DNA from: Sindora glabra
Lineage: Eukaryota; Streptophyta; Magnoliopsida; Fabales; Fabaceae
Length of the DNA stretch: 64,000 nucleotides
Assembly (NCBI GenBank): GCA_020226215.1
Contig: CM035233.1
Span: 35,052,027-35,116,026, forward strand
Reading direction: 5' to 3'
Both the position numbers and the translations under genes were made by a program. Of the stretch, positions 50,125 through 62,584 are shown piece by piece (the first letter of the stretch is position 1; each line of letters opens with the position of its first letter). Under the pieces are notes generated by a model. The model had not been told where the DNA came from. It worked only from the letters and a program-made list of their open reading frames with translations, and did no database searches.

Positions 50125-50136
50125 TAAGTAGGAGAA
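50125..50136 (+). other. Polypurine tract of the LTR element
   Basis: AAGTAGGAGAA directly precedes the TGTTAG start of the right LTR at 50137. Confidence 0.5.
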
Positions 50137-50561
50137 TGTTAGAATTTTTATGGGTTATCATTAATTATAAGTATTTTGATTTTAATAGAATTAGTTGAAT
50201 AATGATCGAAAAGGTTCATTTTCTAAAGCCCAATCTTAAAAATGATCTATTACTTTTTATAGGCTTATAGATACATGATTGGATTAATGTGTTTAGTAGT
50301 TAAAATGTAGGCTTGTACCTTTATTTATCCATAATAGGAGGGGTTGTTATAGTTTTATTTATATGGACTAAGTATTCTTTCTATTCCTAACCTAATACAT
50401 TAGCTTGTACCATTGGAGTTGCACAAAAGAGGAGAAGGAAAAGAAGTCCTATGCTTATAATGGTGCACTATCAATTTCATGGAGACTTGTGAATAGGTAC
50501 GCTTTCACTTATTATTTGGTATCTTAAATCCTATGTAAGGCTCAAATTAAATTCTCCTACC
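50137..50561 (+). repeat. Right LTR of the non-autonomous element (425 bp)
   Basis: It begins TGTTAGAATTTTTATGGG and ends CTCCTACC (CA changed to CC), directly followed by TTAAG. It is the full-length partner of the split LTR at 42361-44316. Confidence 0.82.
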
Positions 50562-50566
50562 TTAAG

Positions 50567-51821
50567 GACTTTAGAAATTTTAAGGCATTATATAATCACA
50601 ATCATAAAAAAATTTATTTAAAAATAATTAAGAAGTTGGGATAATGCATACTTACAATGAAGGTAATGTATATGCTAATTAGCTAGTGAATTATAGCCTT
50701 GAGTTACCTTCAAGTACTCATATGATGCATAAGCCTCCCCTATAGATTTTTAGTTGACTTCTTATTGATACTCTTAGAGTTTCTTAGACTAGTTATGTGT
50801 TCATTTCTTAGGTGTTTTTCCTTTTTTTTTTCTTTTTTGAGGCTTAGGCCCCCTTTGAATACAAAAAATGATGGAAAATATTTGGTTAAAATAAAATATA
50901 AGCATTAATATTTAATTTAAGCTTTTAAATTGTAAAAACTTCAAAATGATTGAAGTTGTTAAAAAATAATAAATTAAGTTAACTTTTTTAAAGGATGGAT
51001 TAAATCATTGATTAAGAAATAAGAGATTATTTTTTTTATAAAAAAGTTAAGGGGGAAGATGCTTAACATTTTTCATCCTTCCCTCTATTAGCAACAAATA
51101 AATATTCTTTTGTGTCAAACCTATATTCTCTTAAATGAAATGATCTAACACTAGTGAATTAACTCCTTGAGAATATTATTTAAATTAGGCTAATTCTATC
51201 ATACCTAGATTGGAATTCTAGGTATGGATACTTTGACTTAATGGAATTATTATAGTCATCAGATATATGAGAAAAAAGATGGAAGGTTGATATACTTTTA
51301 TAGGTAAATTACTAGAGAGATAAAAGTTGCTTAGGTGGCATTATATTTCTAAACCTTACTCTTCATGCTTTTCACAAAATAGCTATATAAACAATAGGCT
51401 AATAAATAAACTTATTATTATGTTTCCAATGGGCTGTGAAGGGCATCTTTGTTAGGCTTGCAAACAAAAAATACATCAACTAAGTTAAGCTAAATTATGT
51501 TTTTAGTTTATGGACAATAGATATTTGATGAAAAAAATAATTTTGACAATAAAATGCAATTTAACTTTACATAAATAATTAAAATTATGAGTTGAAATAA
51601 TAAATTTTCAAACAAGTGAAAATAAGAAGAGAACAATTAGAAATGTTCTCCCTATATATATGATCACTAAATTTATGTTGATATGAATATAAAAAAATTA
51701 TTAGCATTCTTAGTAAGTAGCATTTAATATTATGCTAGGGGCTTTACTCTTCATTATGTCTTGAAATTGAATTTAAAACCTTACATATGTACGTTAAATA
51801 AATTATCATTCTAACTATTTT

Positions 51822-51893
<72 letters not shown>

Positions 51894-54189
51894 CAATATT
51901 AAAGTATGATTTAAAAAACTCTATAAAATTGAAAACTTATAATTAATGTAAAAAAGATTATCTAAATAAAACACCTAAGTTTGATATAAAGTAACTATAC
52001 ATAAATACTTCAATTTATTAAAAACATTAATTTATATTTAAAGTATATAATTCAATTACACTATCTTTATTATTTGATAAATAATCCTTCCTAATTTAAA
52101 TTTTTTGAATATAATTTAACATATATCTATCATGATCCCTCTCTAGCCATGATTAGTATAGAATAATTAATTTTAATTCGCTTATTTTGATTAAAGATTA
52201 ACACTAGATAGAGCTATCTAACAGTTGGGTAAGGCTAGTTAGGTGGCACAAACCCACTCAATTAATTGGAATTACCTATGCTTTATAAGGACTTAGGATT
52301 GATTAACCCATATAGCCTATAACTGAATGAAACTAACTACTTTAGGTTCAAACTATTGATATGGGTTTAGTCAGGTGGCCTATATGCAATTGGCATTAAG
52401 AAAACCAGAATTAGAAATTAACCAAAATGAGGGAAAAAACTCAAGAGAAAGTAAAAAGCTTGAGAATCCAACTTAAGAACTAAAATGGAAAATATAAATT
52501 AAAAAAGTAAGCAAAAAATAAAAGGCCATAACAATTGCCTAGATAGCTTTAAGAAATAGTAAACATTAAGCTCAAGTAAACAATAAGGAAATAAAACATA
52601 CCAAGACTATATTATAAGCAAACCAAACACAAGGAAAATTATAGTTTTTTCTTCATGTTTAATGTTGCTAGCTTAAAATCCCTAAGAATTTAGAAGTACC
52701 ATTATCTCTCAAAATATGGAAGCATCACAATGTCTTAAAAACAAAGAATGCAACATAAATTCATAAAAGCAAGCAATTTTACAAAAGCATCTAAATAATT
52801 GATATCACACTATATATCTATCCTAGACATAAGAAAATTGACATACGTTCATAAATTTGATAGAAGCTAGCATTTTTTTGAAAATTGAAAAATAACTATG
52901 AATCAAGCATACATCATTAACATAAAAAATTGCAAACCAGAGGTAAAGTGTTTCCAAAATAGCAAATTAAAATGAAATAGAGATAAGCATTGCAATATTT
53001 CTTACCTTAATTAATGATTCTCCATAACTTCTACACTTTGCATTGACAAACACAAAATATGACCATGAACTTCCTTGCTTCAATAAGGAAAAGTGCAACT
53101 AAGCAAAATGGATGGTGGGGTGATGAACAAAGGAACTTACTTGAACTTTAGCAAAAGAAGAAGAAGGATAAAGGTTGTGATGGAAAATGGTACTTGCTAA
53201 GGTAAGAATATGGGGAAAAAATCATATATAGAGGCACAAGATGCTAAAATGCATCCTAAATAGCTTCTAGAATGTTGTCATTCCACATTGAAGCCAATCA
53301 ATTAGGCTTTGGGAAAAGCTAGTTAAGGCTAAGAAAACTTGAACTTGACTAAAAAATTGATTAAAGCCAACATGCAATAAACTAGAAAACATCATCTTAC
53401 TTACTCAACATTTACTAGGATATAAATGATGAAACTTGATATTCACATTTCAATGAATCTAAAATATCTTAAATACAAAAGAGATATTTCAAAAGAAAAG
53501 TTAGTTTAACTTATATACCTACACTATATAAGAATAAGTTAGCCTAACTAAGTTTTGTATCAAGTGTTTCTACAGTACCTATGCCAATACAACATTAAGC
53601 CCTATATATCCTAGCCTTGGTCCATGGTAAGTAAGTTTACAAATTTTAACTTATTTACAAAATGATTACAATTTTAATGTTGTTTTATTATGGTAAGGAT
53701 GGTAGAGGCACATCAATCTAGGTATCTATAAAATAAAAACTACAAAAGGAGTAAGTTTGGGAACTTAGCGAGTTAACATTCTACTTAAAAACTAAATTAA
53801 TAGGATTATAGTTAAACAACAATATTAGCTCATTTATAACATAAATAGACTCCTAACTAGACTTACTAGAAGATAGTCCATTAAACTATAAGCTCAAACA
53901 AACACAAATGGTATAATTTATTTATTGGTCAAAATACTAAGCCTACCAAAAATAAGTTTAGCAAGATAATAATTCACAAAAATGGTATCCATTAAAGTCC
54001 ACAAATAAATAAGCCTCCTTATGGCTATCGATAATCCTTATCTTTTTATAAATCCAATCTTGTCCTTTTATATTACCCATATCCCTTGACAAATAAATAC
54101 TTGAATTCGGTGTATATGTCTCATTATAAATAAGGTTCACACTCATCATCATCATCATTACATAACTATGACACATGCATGAGCAATAT
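50567..54189. other. AT-rich intergenic or transposon-derived sequence, unclassified
   Basis: No gene is recognised. The section 52140-53350 is somewhat less AT-rich and looks like old repetitive DNA, but I cannot assign it to a class. A short (CAT)n lies near 54142-54160. Confidence 0.4.
51828..51889 (+). repeat. (TA)n microsatellite, ~62 bp
   Basis: About 30 uninterrupted TA units. Confidence 0.92.
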
Positions 54190-55496
54190 TGTCACGATCC
54201 TATTTTTAGACCGTTATGATCAATGTAAAAATTTCAATCAAATATCCTTACAAGCCTTTCTAAACTAACTAATCTATCAAAGATTTACTATTTTATAAAA
54301 TATGCATGATACACAAACACAAAATTAACTAACATTTTTTTATTTTTAAAAGTTTGTGTCAAATCAAATTTTCATAATTAATGAAGTTTAATATTTTAAA
54401 TACATTTCAAAAAATCTGTCATGTCAAATATTTTAAAAGTCAAAATGAAAGTCAAATAGAATAAATTTCCTTTCTAATTTGGAAATAGTTGAAACATAAT
54501 AACATTAAAAAAATAGAAATTTTTACTGAAATAATTTTAGAAAAATATTTATCTATCAAGAAGTCATTGCTTCCAATATATAAATAAATAATTTTTAGGA
54601 AAATACTACAAAAAAGATATTTCATTAGACATATAGACTATAATTATATTTGAAAAATTTGTTCAATATTAATTTCTTAAAAATTTCTCAAGAAACCAAA
54701 AAGATACTTTATCAGAAAACTCTATGAAAATTAAGTAATGTTTTATTTTCATCATTTAAACTATGAAACCAACAAAATAGAATAAGATCTAGTTTATAAA
54801 ACTAAAAAAAAAAAACTAAAAGATCCTCCTTTGTTTAAAATACTTTAGAGATAATATCAAATTCATAAATCAATTTCTTTTCTTTAGAAGTAGGTAAGAA
54901 ATAGTTTAAGTTTAAAACTATGTGAATAATACTTAGAAAAATGTCTTAGAAATATTTAGAAAACCACTTGGAAAAGTTATATGTTTATCTTTAATGTTAG
55001 GGAAAACTCTTTTCCTTATGTTTCCTTGAAATTTCCATGAAATCTCTTATTATTGTTGGTAATAACATGTATGAAAGGAAATAAATGAAATATGAAGTAA
55101 TGTAAATTATATATTAGCATAATTAAATATATGCATTATTTATAAAAATAGAATATTGGGGTTTTACCATAACTTTATCAAATAACTACGATAATGTTAC
55201 AGCAAGTTAGTGCAAATATATACAAGAAAATCAAACCAAAAAGAATAAATTGATAGCTAGCAACCTAACTATTTACTGATGCATCAAAATAAAACTTATA
55301 TATGGCAAGTGGAACCTTAGCTAGTATATACCATTGCATTGCATGCTCTACTAGATGTCATTAGCTTAATGAGTGACATCGAGCATGGTGTTTATAAAGA
55401 TATATCCATAAGTAGAGCGAATAATAAAATTATTCAATGACATAAATATCACACAAGTTTTCTAGATAGTTTTAATTTAGATAACATTTATATACA

Positions 55497-55498
<2 letters not shown>

Positions 55499-55531
<33 letters not shown>
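55499..55531 (+). repeat. (TA)n microsatellite
   Basis: About 16 AT/TA units within the long LTR. Confidence 0.9.
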
Positions 55532-55537
<6 letters not shown>

Positions 55538-57943
55538 TCATTATTTTACTAAAAAATATTTCTCATTAAATTATTTTACATTCTACATTAATAACACTTA
55601 GATAGAATATAATTCAATTATAAAAATAACTATTAAATGGCTTAGAGGCATAAAACGTTCCTCTTTGTTACTTCTAACAAACGTTATCCCACTCGACCTT
55701 CCATGTGACTCGGAAGTTGGTGTGTTAAGCCAAACCTAAAAACTCTCTCCAAGTTCTTATATCACATAAATATGTCACATATCACATATGGTATTTAAGC
55801 CAATAATGTTAGATATGGCACGAAAGCCTATATTCAACATATGACCATAATTTCACATATGACATAAAAGCCAATTTCATGTGAGGTTGTCACTAGCCCA
55901 TTTTGCATACATAGTGTAAGGTCAAATGCTAACCATAGCCATAACTAGAATATAAAAATAATCTAACAAGAGAAATTCGCAAATTTACCTTGTCATTTTT
56001 TCAATAATCATAAGCATTATTAGTGTTTCCATTAGATATATTGTGTCATTTTCAAGAGCTCATTGACATGGAGCTTCATTCATAAGTATTCTTATATATG
56101 AACATAGTAATGCATAAATAAATTATAGAATAATTCATATCAACATGCTCATACTAATATGATAATCTCATTATGAAACCAATAGAGTAGTATTCATTTT
56201 TTTCATAAAATTATCATTATTGACTAAACATATATTTAAGCCATTAAGTTCCTATAATTGTATGTTATTCATCAATCAAAATATCAATCTAAGATTGATA
56301 TTCATCACATGGTTTTTTACAACAAATAGGAGATATTCAATTTGGATATCTCCAAATTTTACAACTTTTATTTCTAAGCAGTTTCAATCCTCTGCATTGT
56401 GTATTGCTCTAAAATGCAAAAGAGTTATTTTTTCTTAAAAAATTAATCATTTAATCATGCTACCTAATATTAGTAAAAATGTACAATTTCATCATATAAA
56501 AATATTCAAAAATCTAGAATACAATCACAAAACCATATTAGGTTTTAACAAACATTCTTATACTTGGAAATTCCATTTAAAATAGAAAACTTTAGTATTT
56601 TTTTTTAAATTTCCAAAATTAAAATAAAGATTTTAAACCTCATATTTTAACCTTTTTCAAGCTTAAAACATTGTACACCACTTATTACTTTAAGCAATTA
56701 TCAAAATTTCTTAAAATTGGCATCCTTAACTTTGAAGTTCTTTAAAAAATATAAAACTTCAATAAAAAATTGTAAAAAATTCTAGAATTAATATTTAAAC
56801 ATATAAAATTTTTCAATCATTTTAAATCATAAAACAAGTTATAAAGATGATCCAAAACAATTACCATTCAAAATAATTTGTAGAATAACTTTGTTACTTG
56901 AAAACATAATTTTTAAAAATAATTTTTTGCATTTTTCCATAACCTTTCAAAGACATTTCTAAGTATATTCTTGCTACAAACTCTTAGTATAGATAATTAA
57001 TAATATTAATTAAATAGTTCAAAACATAATAAGGCAAGTTTTTCTTCCAAAACAAAAATTTTCCTCCATAATAATAGCAAAGAGCTCACTACACATGTTT
57101 ATTTCAAAGTGGTTTCTAATTAAAAACTTTGATGCAATTATTTTAAAACATCCATACTAGAGTGCAGTTTAATGCTCACTAAATTTTCAACAAGAAAAAC
57201 AAAATTTCTCTCATGAAAGCAAAGGAAACCTAAGAGCCTTTCTTATGTAAAACTAATCCTTTTTTTTTTCAAAATTCGATATTCATGCATTTCATTACCT
57301 TAAATTCATTGTATAATTTAGTGTAACATTTTTTGAGAAATAAAAACATAGTTTTTACTTATTCCAAACAAAAAACCCATGAGCTCCTTAATGCTTATCT
57401 CACAAAAATTTCTCTTTCATTTTCATGAAAAATCATATTCTTGAAACTCTGTTATTTTAAAGAAATCATTTTCAAAATTAACTATTTTATCTTTTCATTA
57501 TAAAACTTTTCAAGTAAACTTTTTAAACTAATCTACCACAATAATCATGCCTTTAGCATATCATTAACATTAAAAATAAATATGCATTTTCATATAAAAA
57601 TATTATTAAAAAAGTAATAAGAAATAGAATGGATCTATACTCACTCAAAGATGCTTATAAAACTTATTCCCTTCACTAAAATACAAAATATAGCATTCAA
57701 GACATCATAAAGTTAATAAATAATCTAAATAAAGAAGATGAATTCATAGAAGTTTTAAGCTTATATCTCTAATAGATGATCAAGAATGCTTCCTTTCCAA
57801 CAATATCTTAAGAATTCTCAAAGAACTAATGGAAACTTATTAGAATTTAGCAAAAACAATCAATAATAACACTTTCTCTCTCTAATTCTCTTTCTAGCTA
57901 TCAGCTCCTCTAAGTGTGGGAGGAAAATTGTGTTAGCTTCTCT

Positions 57944-57951
57944 TATTTATA
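57944..57951 (-). promoter_or_regulatory. TATA box of the gypsy LTR
   Basis: The minus strand reads CTTTTATACTATAAATAAGAG, a strong plant TATA box, followed by an AGAGAAGC leader and a GAGAGAGAAAG tract as in LTR U3/R borders. Confidence 0.45.
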
Positions 57952-58639
57952 GTATAAAAGGTGAGTGCTCTCCAAGTAAATGACATCATGCTTACATTAT
58001 GAAGATAACATCATCTTGCTTACCTAATGCTTGCATCATCCAAGAATATTTCATATTCTTTCTTTATGCCTAAGTTTTGGTATTAAATCCTTCATCAATT
58101 CTTTAATTGCTAATAAATCTTAAAGTAATTGAAAATTATTCTAGTGTCTTAAAATCAAGTTATATTACCTTAAAGCCCTTAAACTAAACTAAATTCCCTT
58201 CTTTTTCCCTAGTGGCCATCCATAACCTTAGGGATTGTCTAAAATTATAATTTTGCCACCTTAGGATGCTCTTAGGTAAAAATATTAAATTATTCAAAAA
58301 CCTTGTTAACCTTAGATCTTGAATACTCTTAATTTTTTCAATTTTTTTAAATAACTCCTAATAGATTTTCCTTCTATTAAAACTAATAAATACTTCTTTT
58401 AGCAAATATCTATATTTCTACTTATTATCTACTAATAGACATTGTTTGACTTAGTTTTAACTAATTTTCCCTACTGGGTTTTTTTTATTGGGCATTATTA
58501 AGATAATAAGATTTCCACTTTAATTCCATTTCATAACCATTTAACTCATATCAATATCATTTAACTTCATATAATTCATAAGAATAGAAACAATGCCAAT
58601 AAAATTCTTGAAATTTAAAAAAATTTAATAGTATACAAA

Positions 58640-58745
58640 GTGAATTGATCCATGGCATATAGAAAGTTTTTATCATGGATGAATTAATAAGGGAATCAAT
58701 TCATATTTTATAGAAAGTTCTTGCCATGGATGAATCAATGTAGGC
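58640..58745 (+). repeat. Two ~53-bp direct repeats in the LTR
   Basis: GAATTGATCCATGGCATATAG at about 58642 and TCAATTCATATTTTATAGAAAG at about 58697 begin two similar blocks. Both run through TAGAAAGTT(T/C)TT, then CATGGATGAAT(T/C)AAT. Confidence 0.5.
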
Positions 58746-59869
58746 TATATAAAGAGCACTTTAAACTTAATATGTTGATTAGGGAATCGATTCCTTTCAA
58801 TGAATTCTAGCTGAATTAATTTGGCAATTAATTCAAGTCATTTAAAAACAATTCTAAGCCTAATAAATCAATTTAATATGAAATTTTATGAATTTTGATT
58901 AAAATAAATTGTTCATTTAATGCAATCCACCCCAAATCACACTTATATCTTCATATTTCGCAAACAAATCATCATATTTCATAAGAAACACATTACAATA
59001 AGATTCACCATAAGATTTACAATGCCCAAGCTAAAATCTCAATGATTTAACTTAATTCCTATAAAACCCTATAATGGCTAAAATTTTAAGATTTTCATGA
59101 GTGTAAGTAGAATGCTACTTATCAGTTGAAGGAGGAAAAGTTGTTGTAGATTTTCTACTAAATCAAGTTACCACACATTAAAAGGAAGAATTTCTTAAGT
59201 TAGGACACAATTCTTCTTAACCTAATTCTTTCTTTCCTTAACCAAACTAATACATTGCTATAAGTTTAAAGGAAATTCAACAATAAAGTTCATCAAAATG
59301 GAAAGGAATAAGAATTTCTTACTTTGGTAAATTGATTGATGAAGAAAAAGATAAAGTTGAGGATATTAGATGGAAAGGAAGGCTAAGATAGTGAGTAGGA
59401 ATTTTTAGTTCAATGAAAAAGAAATAAAGAGGGAATAAGGTTTAGAAAGAAAAGAGTAGCAACAAGGAAAAAATGGAAATGATGTATTAATGCTCTTCTA
59501 GCTCTCCTAACCACATTAGTCCATAATATATGACTATGCATAAGTTAAATAAATTATTCTTGCACATTCTTTACATAATTTTGTCACCCTTAAGAAATTT
59601 TATTCAGTCACAATAGTCCAAATCATGAGTTTTGCTAATTCGTGATTCACCTAACAAGGTATTTAAATTTTTTATAATTTAGTTATTTATGACATCATAA
59701 TTTAACTCACCTTAACCTTAAGCCCTTAATTACGGAGTTAATTAACAATTTAAAATTCATAATACTACTAAGTGTAATAGTAATTTCACTTCAAAAAGAA
59801 TTTTTCCTTGAATTCTTGCAAGTACAACCTAAGTTTTCTAATTAGCTAATATTGTCAAAATCTTACATT

Positions 59870-62580
59870 TCAAGACATACTAAAAAGTTGAGGATACTTT
59901 TGTTGCATATCAAACTCAACCTCTTAAGTAATTTTTTCCTCACCACGTCACTCTTAAAGAACTTTCATTGATGATAGCTACTTGGATTTTAGTTTCCAAA
60001 GTTAACTATTAAGGATCAATACTAGTTGCTCTTTACATGATAGTTTCAAATTAGTTTAAAGAGGATCTTCTTTAAGGATATGATTGACATCGAGTTTATA
60101 TTTTTAGAGTATGAACACATGAAATACAAGATGAATGGCTCACAAACTATTTAGAATCTTAAAATTGTAAGCTACAACCCTAACATATTTATAAATTGAA
60201 AAAGGGGGTAATATAATGGGGTGCAAGCTTTCATTTCTTACCAAATCACTTAACTTCTTTTATCAGTGATACTTTAAGGAACATAATGTTACCTTCTTGG
60301 AACTCTAAATCTCTTATCCTTTTATCTATATATGACTTCTATCGATCTTAGTGGGCTTTAGTCAATCCTGACTGATTTACACATTTTTAAGAGTATCCAA
60401 CACCAAGTTGGGTCCCAAAAGCTTCACCTTACCTAGTTTAAACTAGCCTATAAAGGATTTACATCTTTGGCTTTATAATACTTTAAAAGAGGTCATTTTA
60501 ATGCTTGCTTGATAACTATTATTGTAATCAAATTCCACCAAAGACTAGTATCTACCCTTTAAATTCAAGAGTACAAGCTCAGAGCATGTCTTCTAACACC
60601 TAAATAGTTTATTCCAATTATCCATCTATTTGAAGGTGAAAGGCTTTACTAAAATATAACTTTATTCCTAGAACTTATTGGAAGGACTTCCAAAAATGGC
60701 TAGTAAATTGAGTACTTTAATGTAATATGAATGATGGAAAACTTATCGAGTGAAATTATCTTATTTAAGTAGACTTGAACATATTAAGTTGCTAAATAAG
60801 TGGCTTTCATTGTTAAAAAATATGCCATCTTGTTTAATAGATCTATTATCACCCAAATAGAATCCTACCTTTTAAGGGACTTAGGTAACTTATTAGAAAG
60901 TTCATAGTTATGCATTCCTATTTCTATTCTAGAATTTGTAAAGGTTGATGCAAACTTTCAAGCCACTGGTGTTTCATTTTTACTTGTTAATATATAAGGC
61001 ACTTGGTCATAAATTGTAATAAATCTTTTTTTCATTCCTTTCCATTAAAAGTTTTCCTACAAATTATGATATACTTTCGCTACCCCTGGATGCATGGTGT
61101 AGGAGGAGAAATGCACCTAGTATACTAACTTATTCCTTTCACTAGAAGGAATCTAAAGTCACCCTTGGTACTAAACTACCCTTTTTTTCATTAATTTTTA
61201 GATTACCTTCCTGATTTGCCATTATCTCCTTAATCAAAGTGAGGTGATAAGGATCATTCTTTTGGGACTTTTTAATTCTCTTTACTAAGTTTGACTATGT
61301 GGCCACTTAGTCAAGTATTACTTCTTGGTCACCAACCTAAAGATAGGCTAAAGTACTTGATTTCTTGCTTAACATATATACCACTATATTCATTTGTTAA
61401 AATAATAATGAACTATGTAATGATCATCTTTGATAAGTTCCATCCATTATTTTTGCCTTAAATTTAAATCCTTCTACTTAAATATATAATTCAAACTCTT
61501 GTGGTTTGTATAAATTTCATAAGTTTCTTTATATAAATAATTTCTCCATATATTCAAGGCAAACAGTACTACAACCATCTTTAAGTCATGTATCAAATAG
61601 TTAGGTTCATGCTCTTTTTAGTTTTTGGGATATGTAAATTATAATGTTTCCACTTTGCATTAACACATATTCAAAGCTAACTCTAGATGCATTATAGTAC
61701 ACTATCTACCATCTACCATTTGATGGAAGGGCTAGCATAGGAGCTAAAGTTAGACATACCTTTAGTTTTTAAAAATTACTTTTACAATTGTCTAACCATA
61801 TGAACTTGACTCTTTTTTAAATCAACTTGGTTGATAGGGCTACTATCTTTGAAAAATATTTTACAAAGCTTTTATAATATCTAAATACACTTAAGAATCT
61901 TTAAATATTTATAACAAAATTTAATCTTGGACTATTTTCTATAACTTTGATCTTTTAAGAATCCTTTTGCACTCTATTATGGGATACCACATATCCTAAG
62001 AATTTCATATTAATCATTCATAATTTACACTTAAAGAACTTTACATACGATTGATGTTTATGTAAAGTTTGCAACATAATTCTTAGGTGTTGAGCTTATT
62101 CCTTGTAATTCTTTGAGTACTAATATGTCATCTATGAATATAAATGTGAACTTATCCAAAAATGGCTTAAATACTCTGTTCATTAAGTTCATAAAGGCCA
62201 TTAATGCATTAGTTAGGCTAAAAGTCATAAGTAGAAACTTAATGGCCATACCGTATTCTAAAAGCTATTTTTAGTATGTTACCTTTTGAATCCTCAGTTG
62301 ACAATATCTTAATCATAAATTTATCTTTGAGAAATACTTATCTCCTTTAAATTGATCAAACATATCATTAATACAAGGTAAGGGATATTTATTCTTAACT
62401 ATCACCTTGTTCAATTATTAACAATTTATGCATAATCGAAAAGACCTATCCTTCTTCTTGACAAGCAATATATAAGTTCCCTAAGGTGATGAGCTAGGAT
62501 GAATAAACCTTTTATCTACTAATCTAAGATATGATTACTAACAAAACTTCCAATGATCCTTTGCATATTTGTGATGGTTA
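59870..62580 (-). pseudogene. Decayed Ty3/gypsy pol: RT, RNase H, integrase, chromodomain
   Basis: In minus-strand order: LVKKKDRSFRLCIN and [13 protein letters not shown] (62440-62520), then [20 protein letters not shown] and [10 protein letters not shown] with the RT catalytic DD at about 62115-62130. RNase H-like YSVYYNASRVSFEYVLMQSG and VVVLFALNIWRNYLYKETYEI lie at 61480-61720. Integrase follows with DSIWVIIDRLLNKMAYFLTM (about 60850), FSKAFHLQIDG (about 60630) and LVEFDYNNSYQASIKM (about 60530). The end reads EVEFDMQQKYPQLFS just before the LTR, like the last part of a chromodomain. Numerous stops and frame changes show that it is inactive. The only longer open part is 62249-62058. Confidence 0.88.
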
Positions 62581-62584
62581 ATTC

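Larger units (their letters stand above)
42356..50566 (+). mobile_element. LTR retrotransposon with perfect 5-bp target duplication, non-autonomous
   Basis: The element spans 42361-50561 and is flanked on both sides by TTAAG (42356-42360 and 50562-50566). The left LTR (42361-44316, interrupted by a solo LTR) and the right LTR (50137-50561) align along their length. A primer-binding-like stretch follows the left LTR and a purine tract precedes the right LTR. Without the nested insertion the element is about 6.6 kb. The interior (44317-50136) is T-rich and broken in all frames, and I see no reverse transcriptase, integrase or protease motif, so it is probably a non-autonomous (LARD-like) element or a thoroughly decayed one. 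Confidence 0.82.
54190..59867 (-). repeat. Very long 3' LTR (~5.7 kb) of the gypsy element
   Basis: Read on the minus strand the LTR starts at 59867 with TGTAAGATTTTGACAATATT, just after the end of pol, and finishes at 54190 with GGATCGTGACA, an end often seen in plant chromovirus LTRs. A TATA box (TATAAATA, complement of 57944-57951) with a C/T-poor leader lies about 1.9 kb inside. The partner LTR would be outside the window, so the length could be inflated by nested insertions. Confidence 0.55.
54190..62580 (-). mobile_element. Ty3/gypsy chromovirus-type retrotransposon, minus strand, 5'-truncated in window
   Basis: The minus-strand pol (62580 to about 59870) is followed directly by a long 3' LTR that ends at 54190. 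The order RT, RNase H, integrase, chromodomain-like end, LTR is that of chromoviral Ty3/gypsy elements; the very long LTR points to the Tekay/Del type. Upstream of about 62585 the expected protease and gag are not seen and other repetitive sequence begins, so the element is truncated or interrupted there. Confidence 0.78.

Noticed and set aside
44317..50136. Copia or gypsy polyprotein in the LTR element interior
   Set aside because: No YVDD/FIDD, integrase zinc-finger or protease motif could be read in any frame.
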